DNA of 64,000 nt from Streptomyces sp. DH41. GTDB taxonomy: Bacteria > Actinomycetota > Actinomycetes > Streptomycetales > Streptomycetaceae. The notes below the pieces were generated by a model. That model was not told the origin of the DNA, ran no database searches, and was given only the letters and a program-made list of their open reading frames with translations. The translations under genes and the position numbers were made by a program. Below are positions 7,794 to 17,800 of the stretch, piece after piece; position 1 is the stretch's first letter; every line of letters starts with the position of its first letter. Location: contig NZ_JARVKY010000005.1 in assembly GCF_029813785.1 (NCBI RefSeq), positions 331,772 through 395,771 of the forward strand, given 5' to 3'.

Positions 7794-10700
7794 TCAGGCC
7801 GGGTGGCGGGGGCCGTGGCCGGGGGGCGGGGCGAGGGTGGAGGTGTAGTTCTCGCCGTCGACGAGGGGGGTCTCTAGAGAGAGACCGGCGGCGGCCATAC
7901 GGTCGTACTCGGTGAGGATCAGTTCCTTGGTGCGGTACGTGCCGTATTTGGCCTCTTCCTTGCGGCGGACGATAGGGAAGGTGTCGAGGATGTAGTCGAC
8001 GTCTTCGCGGGAGATCCCGTAGAGGTGGAAGAAGAGGGCGTCGAGTTCGGCGCGGATTCCTTGTCGACGAGTCTCGTCCCACCGGAAGGGCGTTCCGGCG
8101 TCGCCCTTCTCGCGCGCGAACCCCTGCATATCGTAAGCGCTGTATGCAAGTTCAAGTACTCGCGGATTAACGAAGGGGGCGTGGCGTTCGGCCTGCGACG
8201 GCAGCAATGTGGGCAACTGTGCAAAGATGAAGAAGTTCAAATTCACTCCTCCCAACTTCTGCCGAGCAACATAGTCGAAAATGAAGGAGGACAGTTGGGC
8301 GTAGAGAACCGATACATGCTTGGTGATCCGGGGGAGAATGACATTCGCTGAATCCGCCACCCCCCCTCGTGGGGCGAGAAAGGCGATTACGCTCCGTTCG
8401 TCCAAGGAGCTAGTGATCTTCCTGAATCCCATGACCCACTCGTTTCTCCACCCCTTCTCGGTCAACTTGGCGTCAACCGATGCCTCGGGAATCCAGTAGC
8501 GAGGTTCTGTGAAGTAGGTGGGAGTGTCTAGTTGACCGATTAGAGGAGTGGGAAGTGAGCGTACGCCTTTTCCTGCTTGTATTTCAGTGAGGGCGTAGTC
8601 GCCGAACCTGTGGTTGTACTGATGTAGCATTTTTGCTTCGTACAGAGGGAGCATTCTCTTGGTGTCGGCGATAAGGGTATTCTTTTCGCTTTGCCACCCT
8701 TCTTCGCGTAGCTCACCACCCTTCCTGAAAAGGTGAGAATCGGTGTTAGTCATGAACATAAGCTGGAAGTCGAGATGCCAAGCGTTTCCGTGGTTGGTGC
8801 GCTCGCGAATCAGTACCGGGAGTCGCTTGTAAACTTCAATTGTGATTCGCGCGTCGCGTGAACTCTTGAAGATCGGGCATGTGCCGGTGTTGGGATTGAC
8901 GAGTTGGATTTCCTCTGGGGTGATCTGGACGCGTCGACTTGCATCACCAAGGTCTGAGACAGACTCCAGTCGGAAAGCAAGGTCGAGGGGTTGGCCGTGG
9001 GGCGCCGATCGGGAGACTAGCAAGCAGAACCTATTGCCTTGAGCGCCTGCGACGTCGCCGAAGAATCCGGTGTTCCGGAAATCGTACAGCGAGACCAGCG
9101 ATTTCCTATTGATCAGCTCATTGAAGTAGTGCTGATTGAATGAGTCGGTGGCGATGCCGGTTGGGATAATTTGACCTACGGTGCCTTCCGGGCTCGCCAA
9201 CCTTCGGGCAAGCTCGGAAAATAGAGAGTATGTGTTGAGGCGGCCATATGCGGTGAGTGGGAAATGTCCAGAGGAGTGAACGAAGTGCTTGAAGCCATCG
9301 TTGATTCGCTGCTCGTTCGCAAAATCCGCGTGCAGTTCCGGGTCTTCACTGGCCAGATTCTTGATTATGCGGTTCCGGGCGGCCATCGTCGGGGCTTCTG
9401 TGATGTCTGCTCGCGTCGCCGCAAAAAACTCTCTTGCGTCAACCTGGACTTGGTCCCACGGAGGATTTCCCAGCACACAATCGAACCCTCCCACCCATCC
9501 AGTAGACGTTTCTGCCCCTGTGCCCGACTCTGGCACGGAAAATACGTCAGGAAACTCCAGGTGCCAATGGAAGAAGGTGTACTGGCCCTTTAGGTAGCCG
9601 ATTTGATCGTGAGTGGACTGAGGTGCCGCGCCGGTCGCCGGGTCTTGTAGGTTTTGGAAGAGCTCCTCCGTGACCGCCAGTGGAGCACTGGGCCTCTTCG
9701 GCCACACGAACGCCGCGCACCAAGCGTCAGCCACATGCAGGGCGTGGACGTACTCGGCCGACCGAGACCAATCGTGGTAGGCGGCCTCCTGGCGGCGGAC
9801 TTCGGCCAAGGTGCCGGACTCGGCTGTGGTGATGCGGCGCAGCTGGAAGGCGAAGCGGGTGTTGGCTACCTTCGTCTCTGTTGCCAGATCAAATAGTCCG
9901 CGCTGGCCGCCGCGCTCCTGCCGATTTTGCCTTTCCAGCGCCCTGGCGAACTTCTTGTCGTCACCCTCGATCGGCTTGAACGCTCTGTCAGGGACGCCAT
10001 CCCTCAGCAGGGCAGGCGTTGCGCCCACCAAGGCATTGCCGTGCTTGATATGCGCGTCCAAGAAATTCAGCGGCTTGCCCGGCTCTAGCGCCTCTAGCCA
10101 CAAGGACACCTTGGCCAAGTCCACGGCCATGAGATTGAGGTCGACGCCGTAGATGCAGCGGGCAACGACCTCGTGTAGGGCGTGGCGGACCGCGTCCAGC
10201 GTGGGCTCGGGGTTGCGCTCACGAACGGCAGCGACCTGCTTGGCAATCCGTCGGGCCGCCGCCACCAGAAAGTGTCCGGAGCCGCACGCCGGGTCGCAGA
10301 CCGTCAGGGACAGCAGCTCGTTCACGATTGCGTCCGCCGGATCTGCTGCGCCTGACCGCGCAGCCGCCTCTTCGCCGCGCTTCACAGCCTGCCCTATCAC
10401 CGGGTCCAGGCTGGAGTTCAGCAGGCACTCGATGAGCGACGACGGGGTGTAATAGCTACCCGTCGTCTTGCGGGTGTTGCCGGAAACCTCGATGAGCGTG
10501 AAGGTGCGGTCGGCCGCGCTGTACTTCGGCTCCAGCTCCAGCAGCGACTCGTACACCGACCCCAGCTCCTCAGCGTCGAGGTGCCGGTAGTCCACTGCCC
10601 GCCAGCGGCCCGAGCTGCCGTCCCGGACCTGAGAGAGGTGCCGTACGGCCGTCAGCAGCGCCTCGTTGGAGAGCTTCAGGTCGTGCAGCGGGGCGTCCGT

Positions 10701-11843
10701 GTCCGTTTCGTTGAACAGGCCACCGAGCCCGGGGAGGGCCAGTTCGGGGCGGCCCTCTTCTTCGCCGAGGGCCGTCAGGACGATCCGCAGGGCCTCGTAC
10801 AGATCACCGTGGGCCGTTCCGCGTCGTTTCCGGGCGTGGGCGCGGAGCCGGGCCGACGAGAAGTAGTTCTCGTACCGCTCGCGCGCGATGCCGTCAGCAC
10901 CCGGCGACAGCAGCGCGTCCCGGTCCTCCGCCACGAAGACGAACAGGAGCCGGTACACCAGGCGCAGCAGCGCCTTCTGCAAGGGCTTCGGGCGGACGTC
11001 CTCGCGTAGCGAGCCGTTCTCCGCGTGCCGCAGGAAACCCGTGCCCAGTGCTGTGATCGCCTCCTGCACACCCTTCCGCAACTGGGCCAGTGCACGCGTA
11101 CCGGACGCAATAGCCTCCGTGCGCCACTTCTCGAGCCAGCACGAAGAGGGCGGAGACGCCTCCGCCACCTCGAACCGCGACACATGCAGCAGCCGGTACA
11201 GCAGCACGAACTCGCTGAACAGCTCGCCGTCGAAGATCGCCTCAAGGTCGAACTCGACGTACGACGCCGTGGCCAGGGCGCTGGAGTCGCGCAGCAGCCG
11301 CACCTGACGCCCGTTCGTCAGGACGCCCCACAGGTGGGCCTCCGTCCGGTTCAGGCACTCCTGGAGCATCGACTGGGGCGGGACCGTGCCCGCGCCGCCG
11401 GGGCGCTTGTCGAGCTCGGCGTTCCATGCCGTCTGGTGGATCAGGGCGTGGCCCGAGCGGTGGGAGACCGGGAACTTCTTCTCCGTGTCCGAGTCGGCCG
11501 TGATGCCCGCCGGGCCGACCGGTGTCAGCCGACCGAAGCCCAGCTCCTGCCAGAGCGGCGCGAGCCAGTCGGTGTCGGCGCGGCCGGTCGGGTCGGTGGC
11601 CGGGACGCCCGTCTCCGGGTTCTCGGGCAGGTGCTTGCGCAGGTCGCGCCAGAGGGGTTTCAGGTACTCCCAGCTGCGCTCGGCCTCGTCCCGGACCGAG
11701 CGTGACGACGGCATGCCGTAGTCGGCGGGCTTGGAGCCGGGGACGTCCTTGCCCTCGGAGATGCGGACCAGCATGTCGGCCGGCAGCAGCCCGCCGACGG
11801 TGTGGACGGCGGTGAACACCTGGTTGCGAGTGGTGGCGGACAT
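7794..11843 (-). CDS. drmMI: DISARM-type N6-adenine DNA methyltransferase (DrmMI-like)
   Basis: 1,349 residues, Eco57I/class-1-DISARM-like. The N-terminal 500 residues are helical and include 'LRLVYRLLFVFVAEDRDALL' and 'RKTTGSYYTPSSLIECLL' (about 460-480), the entry to the Rossmann domain. SAM motif I is DPACGSGHFLVAAARRIAKQ starting at Asp517; the catalytic motif IV is NPPW at 793-796 (GNPPWDQV), diagnostic of adenine-N6 methylation. After motif IV comes the target-recognition part. In DISARM the methylase marks host DNA while DrmA/B/D act on unmarked phage DNA. Its start overlaps the DrmD stop by one base (TGATG). Base composition falls markedly between about 8,150 and 9,640, i.e. from just before motif IV through the recognition region, suggesting exchange of specificity sequence. 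Confidence 0.85.
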   Translation of the reverse strand: MSATTRNQVFTAVHTVGGLLPADMLVRISEGKDVPGSKPADYGMPSSRSVRDEAERSWEYLKPLWRDLRKHLPENPETGVPATDPTGRADTDWLAPLWQELGFGRLTPVGPAGITADSDTEKKFPVSHRSGHALIHQTAWNAELDKRPGGAGTVPPQSMLQECLNRTEAHLWGVLTNGRQVRLLRDSSALATASYVEFDLEAIFDGELFSEFVLLYRLLHVSRFEVAEASPPSSCWLEKWRTEAIASGTRALAQLRKGVQEAITALGTGFLRHAENGSLREDVRPKPLQKALLRLVYRLLFVFVAEDRDALLSPGADGIARERYENYFSSARLRAHARKRRGTAHGDLYEALRIVLTALGEEEGRPELALPGLGGLFNETDTDAPLHDLKLSNEALLTAVRHLSQVRDGSSGRWRAVDYRHLDAEELGSVYESLLELEPKYSAADRTFTLIEVSGNTRKTTGSYYTPSSLIECLLNSSLDPVIGQAVKRGEEAAARSGAADPADAIVNELLSLTVCDPACGSGHFLVAAARRIAKQVAAVRERNPEPTLDAVRHALHEVVARCIYGVDLNLMAVDLAKVSLWLEALEPGKPLNFLDAHIKHGNALVGATPALLRDGVPDRAFKPIEGDDKKFARALERQNRQERGGQRGLFDLATETKVANTRFAFQLRRITTAESGTLAEVRRQEAAYHDWSRSAEYVHALHVADAWCAAFVWPKRPSAPLAVTEELFQNLQDPATGAAPQSTHDQIGYLKGQYTFFHWHLEFPDVFSVPESGTGAETSTGWVGGFDCVLGNPPWDQVQVDAREFFAATRADITEAPTMAARNRIIKNLASEDPELHADFANEQRINDGFKHFVHSSGHFPLTAYGRLNTYSLFSELARRLASPEGTVGQIIPTGIATDSFNQHYFNELINRKSLVSLYDFRNTGFFGDVAGAQGNRFCLLVSRSAPHGQPLDLAFRLESVSDLGDASRRVQITPEEIQLVNPNTGTCPIFKSSRDARITIEVYKRLPVLIRERTNHGNAWHLDFQLMFMTNTDSHLFRKGGELREEGWQSEKNTLIADTKRMLPLYEAKMLHQYNHRFGDYALTEIQAGKGVRSLPTPLIGQLDTPTYFTEPRYWIPEASVDAKLTEKGWRNEWVMGFRKITSSLDERSVIAFLAPRGGVADSANVILPRITKHVSVLYAQLSSFIFDYVARQKLGGVNLNFFIFAQLPTLLPSQAERHAPFVNPRVLELAYSAYDMQGFAREKGDAGTPFRWDETRRQGIRAELDALFFHLYGISREDVDYILDTFPIVRRKEEAKYGTYRTKELILTEYDRMAAAGLSLETPLVDGENYTSTLAPPPGHGPRHPA

Positions 11844-14809
11844 CAGGCGGACACTCCAGCGGAAGCAGAGGCGGGGGAGAGGGCGGCGGGCAGGTAGACG
11901 TAGGTGCCGAGGATGTCGGCGGGCTTCTGGGCCGTGACCGACAGGCCCCGGACGATCTCGCCGGAGGCGGTCCGTACCCGGCGGTGCGACGCGTCCAGCT
12001 CGGCGGCCAGTTCGTCGCCGTACGACTCCAGGTACGGCGTCACGTCACCCAGTTGGTCCAGGATGCGGGTCATCGTGCGTTCCCCGGACGCCGCCGCCGT
12101 GTTCTCCGTGGCCCGCACGTCCAGCAGTTCCACCGCCCGCTCCTGCGGCAGCCACACCGCGTTTCTCGGTGCGCCTTCGAAGGCCAGCAGGCGGGCGTCC
12201 TCCGCCACCACCTGCTTCTCGCCGTTCCGTGACGGCAGGGTCAGGTGGAAGCGGAACCGTACGAGCAGCAGCGTCGTGCGGGTCGTCACCGCGTCCGTCG
12301 TCACCACCCCGCAGCGGCGGGCCGGGCGGGCGCCGTCCGCCTGGGTGTCCAGGGCCGCGTTCAGTACGTGCGAGGCCAGCGCGCCCACCACCGGGTCCGT
12401 GCGGACCAGCGCCGCCTCGCCTCGGGTGACCGCTGAGGTCGAGCGGAACGGGATCGGGCGGTCCCGATCGACCGCCTCCGCGCCGATGACCGGGGACAAC
12501 GCGTCCTGCAAGCCCTTCGGCGTGCCCCCGACCTGCGCCATGAAGTCCGCGTCGGAGGCGGTGGAGTCGCCGGAGTCGCGCAGCACCGCTCCCAGCGCGT
12601 TCAGCGACTCCCGTACGAACGTGTCGATCTCGCCCGCGCCGCCCAGTGCCTCCCGCACGGCGGCGACCTCGCGGGCCACCTCCTCCGGGTGGATCGAGCG
12701 TTGCGCGAAGCGGGACCGGGACGCCTTCTCCCGGTCGGCGGCCGAGTTCCAGTCCTTGTCCAGGTCGGCGAAGCTCTGCTGGAAGGAGTCCGACTCGAAG
12801 AGCGCCTCCTGCTCGCCCTGCCGGCCGCGCAGCAGCAGCCACTCCACGATCGCGTCCGTCACGCCGGTCGACATCTCGTCGGGGACGGAGACCGAGATGC
12901 CGAGGTCCTTCTTGATCTGGCGGTGCTTCTTGATCAGCACCTCCAGGACCTTGCCGTCGATGCCGTTGTCCTCGCCGTACAGCGTGATGACGCGGACCTC
13001 GTCACGCTTCTGGCCGTAGCGGTCGACGCGGCCCTCGCGCTGGTCGTGGCGGGTCGGGTTCCAGGCCAGGTCGTAGTGGAGGACGGCGTCGAAGTGGTGC
13101 TGGAGGTTGACGCCCTCGGAGAGGCAGTCGGTGGCGATCAGGACGCGGCGGGCGGCGGCGTCCTGGCCGGCCTCCGCCGCCAACTCCTCGATGCGTTGGA
13201 TGCGCTGCTGCGGCGAGAGGGTGCCGGTGACCGCCTTCACGACCGTCTTCGCGCCGAGCGGGCCGCGCTTCTTCGTCTCCGGGTCGTTGGCGAGCTGCTC
13301 CGCCAGGTATTCGGCGGTGGGGATGTAGCGGCAGAAGACGATGGGGTTGTGGCCGTCCGCCAGGAGGGACTTCAGGTGCTTGATGAGCGCCTTCAGCTTC
13401 AGGTCCTGTGCCGGGCCCTCCAACGTCGTCGCGCGTGCGGCGAGGTCGGCGAGGCGTGAGCCCGCGTTCTCCTCCGTCTCCGCGCCGGGGGCCACGTCCA
13501 TGCCCTCCAGGGCGTCGCTGTCCGCCGAGTCGCTGGTCAGCGGGGCGCCCAGGCGGTCCGCCTCCTCCGCGGACGCGGCCACGGCCGCGGCGGAACGGGT
13601 GCGCAGGGTCTGTGCCGCCGCCCTCGGCGACGACACCAGTGAGCGGAGCAGGGCGATCGCCGACCACCAGGCGATACGGGCCTCGCGCCGGCCCTGGCCA
13701 TCCGCCTCCTCCACGCGCTCACTCGCATAGGTGATCGCGTCGTCCAGCAGGGCCCGGTACTCGGGGGAGAGCTTGTACGTCTCGTCCTTGAAGTAGCGGT
13801 CGGACGGGAAGGCCGTGCGCTCGGCGAGGGAGTCGTCGGCCAGGCCGTCCTCCTTGGTGAGGTACTGGCGTACGTCCGCCCGCTTGCGGGCCACGAAGTG
13901 CTGGGAGAGGAGCTTGCGGCCGGACTGCGAGTCCAGGTCGACGTGGGCGAGGTCCGGCTTGACCAGGCCCAGCAGGTTCCGGAACGCCGACTCCTTGCCG
14001 CTGTGCGGGGTCGCCGTCACCAGGAGCAGGTGCCGCTCCGTGTCCTCGGCGACGCGGCGCAGCAGCTCGTAGCGGAGCTGGTTCTGCGTGCTCACCTTCG
14101 TGTCGTCGGCGGCCACGCACGTGTGAGCCTCGTCGACGATCACCAGGTCGGGGCAGTGGCGTACGAAGTCGTCGCGGTGGCGGGTGGACTTGATGAAGTC
14201 CGTCGACACGATCACGTGCGGATACCTGTCGAACAGCGACTGGCCCAGGTCCAGGCCGCGCTCCAGGCGCGAGACCGTCGAGGACAGGACCAGCTCCGCG
14301 TCGATGCCGAACTTCGTGCGCAGCTCCTGCTGCCACTGCTCGGCCAGCGCGGGGGAGCAGAGGATCGCCAGGCCCTTCGCCTCGCCCTGGGCGAGCAGCT
14401 CGCTCGCGACCAGGCCCGCCTCGATGGTCTTGCCGATGCCGACGTCGTCGGAGATCAGCATGCGGACCGTCTTCTGGCGCAGGGCCATCAGGAGCGGTAC
14501 GAGCTGGTAGGCGCGCGGCTCGACCGCGATCCCGGCGAGGGAGCGGAACGGGCCCGCGCCCGAGCGGAAGCCGACGCGCAGCGCGGTGCGCAGCAGGCCG
14601 GCCGCCCGCTGGTCGCCGAGGTCGCCGGGCTCCGGGGGCGCGAATTCCGCGCCCTGGACCGTCTCGAAGGCCGGGAAGACGGCGGCGATGTCGTCGTCCG
14701 AGCCGCCCAGCGGGCGCAGCACCAGCAGGTCGGGCTCGCTCTCGGGGAGTACGACCCATTCCCGGCCGCGTGCGGTGACCAGGGAGCCTGCGGAGTACGT
14801 GAGTGCCAT
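11843..14809 (-). CDS. drmD: SNF2-like helicase DrmD
   Basis: 988 residues. Walker A is DDVGIGKT with Lys127, the Walker B box DEAH is at 226-229, 'LLLVTATPHSGKE' is motif III, and the second RecA domain carries 'LIATDCLSEGVNLQ' and 'REGRVDRYGQ' (motifs V and VI). This is the SNF2/RapA-type superfamily 2 arrangement of class 1 DISARM DrmD; the C-terminal 350 residues have no recognisable catalytic motif. It probably translocates on dsDNA and cooperates with DrmA/DrmB. It overlaps the methylase by one base downstream and is 37 nt after the kinase-helicase gene, so the three leftward genes form an operon. Confidence 0.85.
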   Translation of the reverse strand: MALTYSAGSLVTARGREWVVLPESEPDLLVLRPLGGSDDDIAAVFPAFETVQGAEFAPPEPGDLGDQRAAGLLRTALRVGFRSGAGPFRSLAGIAVEPRAYQLVPLLMALRQKTVRMLISDDVGIGKTIEAGLVASELLAQGEAKGLAILCSPALAEQWQQELRTKFGIDAELVLSSTVSRLERGLDLGQSLFDRYPHVIVSTDFIKSTRHRDDFVRHCPDLVIVDEAHTCVAADDTKVSTQNQLRYELLRRVAEDTERHLLLVTATPHSGKESAFRNLLGLVKPDLAHVDLDSQSGRKLLSQHFVARKRADVRQYLTKEDGLADDSLAERTAFPSDRYFKDETYKLSPEYRALLDDAITYASERVEEADGQGRREARIAWWSAIALLRSLVSSPRAAAQTLRTRSAAAVAASAEEADRLGAPLTSDSADSDALEGMDVAPGAETEENAGSRLADLAARATTLEGPAQDLKLKALIKHLKSLLADGHNPIVFCRYIPTAEYLAEQLANDPETKKRGPLGAKTVVKAVTGTLSPQQRIQRIEELAAEAGQDAAARRVLIATDCLSEGVNLQHHFDAVLHYDLAWNPTRHDQREGRVDRYGQKRDEVRVITLYGEDNGIDGKVLEVLIKKHRQIKKDLGISVSVPDEMSTGVTDAIVEWLLLRGRQGEQEALFESDSFQQSFADLDKDWNSAADREKASRSRFAQRSIHPEEVAREVAAVREALGGAGEIDTFVRESLNALGAVLRDSGDSTASDADFMAQVGGTPKGLQDALSPVIGAEAVDRDRPIPFRSTSAVTRGEAALVRTDPVVGALASHVLNAALDTQADGARPARRCGVVTTDAVTTRTTLLLVRFRFHLTLPSRNGEKQVVAEDARLLAFEGAPRNAVWLPQERAVELLDVRATENTAAASGERTMTRILDQLGDVTPYLESYGDELAAELDASHRRVRTASGEIVRGLSVTAQKPADILGTYVYLPAALSPASASAGVSA

Positions 14810-14846
14810 GTCAGTCGTCAGATCCTTGAGAAGGCAGGGCAGGAGG

Positions 14847-17800
14847 TCAGTTGGTCGTGGGGGAGCCGAAGCAGTCGGCGTAGGAGGAGGCGAGCGCGTC
14901 CCAGTCGTCGCCGGGGCGGAAGCGGACGTACTCCCAGCCGGCGTCGAGGAGGCGTTCCTCGGCGTCCTCGTCGCGCAGGGCGGTCTGCTCCGTGTCGGGC
15001 AGGTCGACGAAGACGGCGAGGCGCAGGCCCGGCTGCCGGTAGACGTAGTCGGGTGCGGCGTTGGCCTCGGTGAGGAAGGCGGCGGTCTCCGTCGGCAGGT
15101 GAAGGCCCTTTGCCTTCACCCAGCCCAGGAAGTCGCCCGTCTTCGCCAGTTCCGCGGCCGCCGCGGCTTCGACCACCGTCGGCTCGACCACCGTCGGTCC
15201 GGCCGGCGCCGGGGTGGTCTGGGCTACCAGGCGCCGGAACTGCTCCGAGCGGGACTCGCCGCGCGCCTCCCGTGTCGCCGTCGCCGACGCGAAGCGGACC
15301 AGCAGCGCGGCCACCGTGTGGCGGTTGATGCGGGCGTGGTCGAGCTGGTTGCCGTACGTCAGCAGGCACTCGTAGCAGCCGAGCGCGCAGGCGCGGTCGC
15401 CGCGGTGGGACTCGTCGCCCTCGTCCGTGCCGTCGGCGGAGAAGTGGCAGATCTCCAGGGCGCGGCGGGCCGCCTTGGCCACCGCGTCGGTCTCGGCCTG
15501 GAGGCGGCGCAGGACCCCCGCGCCGCCCTCCGCGGCCTCCATGAACAGCAGGCGGCGGCGCGGACCGTCGTCCGGGGGCAGCAGCTCCGCCGTCAGCTCG
15601 GCGTCCTCCAGCTCGAACGCCGCCTCGATGCCGCGTTCCAGCGCGTACATCAGGGTCAGCGCGATCGGCTCGGGCAGCGCCTCGTCGAGGGTGACGACGA
15701 GGATGTTGCGGCGGTCCTCGACGAACGGGATGACCCGCTTCTTGCGGCGCCGCTCGTTGCCGTCGGCGTCGGCGACCGGGAGCTCGCTGGAGTCGCCGGA
15801 GGCCTCCGAGGCGTCCTTGTCGTTCATCCAGCGGCCGTCGGCCAGGTCCAGCCAGTAGCCGGCCGGCTCGTCCTTCTTGGCGCGGACCCGGCCGGTGTTG
15901 GTGATGCGGACGGTCGCGGAGTCGCCGTAGGCGACCTCGGCGAGCTGTCCGCCCGCCGCGTCGGCGACCGTGGCGTTGAGGCGGCCCCGGCGGGCGCCGT
16001 GGTCGTGGAAGCGGTACGACGTCTCCAGCTTGAAGCCGGCCCGGCGGCGCTCCTCCTCGTCCGAGGAGATGCGCTCGCGGCGGGTGGTGTAGACGGTGTG
16101 GAGGTGGAGGAGGCCGTACGTCGCCGAGCTCAGCGGTTGGTCGCAGAAGCCGCAGCGGTCCTCGCGCTCCTTCGGGTCGTGGTGGTAGCCGCAGTGCGCG
16201 CAGCGGCGGGCCTCGCCCGTCGTCAGCTCGCCGGAGGAGTCGGGCGGGAGCTGGATGCGGGTCACCTGGTAGCGGGCGCCCTCGTGGTAGATGAGCGCGC
16301 CGGGGCCGAACTCGCGGATGGCGAGGAAGCGGGGCCGCTGGAGGTAGTCGCCGTCGCCGCGGCGGCGGCCGACCGTCGGGATGTACGCGGCGAGCGGCAG
16401 GCGCGGGAAGCTGTAGCCGGGCAGGAAGCCCTCGGAGGCCAGGTAGCGGTACGGGTTGAAGTCCGAGAGGACCGACTTGCTGTCCACGCTCTCGTTCATC
16501 AGCAGGTTGAGCTGGGTCTCCGCCTCGCGGCGGCGGGCGTTGGCGCGGATGCGGTCGCCCTCGGTGAGGCTGTAGTCGAGGCGGCGCTTGTTCTGCACGT
16601 ACTGGTCGTCGAGGGCGGCGCGGAACAGGCTGCGCCAGCGGTCGAAGGCCCGGTCGAAACGCTCCGGGACCGTGCGCACCTTGTCCTGGATCCAGTCGTC
16701 GTGCCACCACGTGGTGTCGACGAAGTCGCGGAGGAGCGGGCCGAGGACGCGCAGGGCCGCGTCGACGGTGCGGCGCTGGGCCCCGTCGTCGTACGAGGCG
16801 GCCTGGATGTCGGGGAGCAGGTCCAGGGCGGGGTTCGGGCGGTCGCCGGTGTCCGGGTGGGAGACGTCCAGGACGTCCGGGACGGCGCGGCCGAGGCGCA
16901 GGCCGGCCTCGGCGATCCAGATGCCCTGGAGGTGGGAGAGGACCAGGTCCTCGTTGGCGAGGTCGAGGCGGGGCGGGGCGACGGCGCCCGCGACCATGCG
17001 GTGCGAGCGGCGGAAGTAGTACTGGTCGTGGCTGTTGCCCGTCGCGCAGTACGTGGTGACCAGCGCGGGCTGGCCGCTGCGGCCGGCCCGGCCCGAGCGC
17101 TGGGCGTAGTTGGCGGGGGTGGGCGGGACGTTGCGCATCATCACCGCGTTGAGGGACGAGATGTCGACACCCAGCTCCATCGTGGGGGAGCAGTACAGCA
17201 GCTTCAGCTCCGCCTTGCGGAAGGCGTCCTCACGCTTCTGCCGGTCCTCGGGGGCGACCTGCGCGGTGTGTTCGCGGGCGAAGAGGCCGGACAGCGCGTT
17301 GGCGGTCTCCCGGTACAGCTTGAGGAAGAAGGTGTTGATGCGGGGGCCGTCGCCGCTCTGGTAGGTGCGGGTGAGCGGGTCGTGCGCGCCCGCCTCGCCC
17401 TTGCCGGCCCGCCAGACGAGCGACTGGGCCGCGACCCGGTAGCCGGTCGTCGTCGGGCCCGAGGCACGACGGTAGCGGCCGGGGCGCTGCGGGGCGGTCT
17501 CGACCTCCTTGACCAGGCCCGCCCCCGTGAGGACCGTCAGCAGCTGGGCGATGATCAGCTGGAGGTCGTCCTGGTCCAGCCCGGCGAAGGAGGTGTCCGC
17601 GCGCTTCAGGTACTTGCCGTACTTGCCGCGCGCCGACAGGAAGAGGCTGGAGCGGTCGGCGCCCGGGCGGGACGGGTGCGGGTAGGCGGTGCCGACCCGC
17701 GGCTTGTCGCCGGAGGAGAGGACCCAGGGGTCCACCAGCCGTTCCTCGGTGGCGCGTTGGAGGGACTCGAAGGTGTCGTCGCGGAAGTAGGACACGTCGA

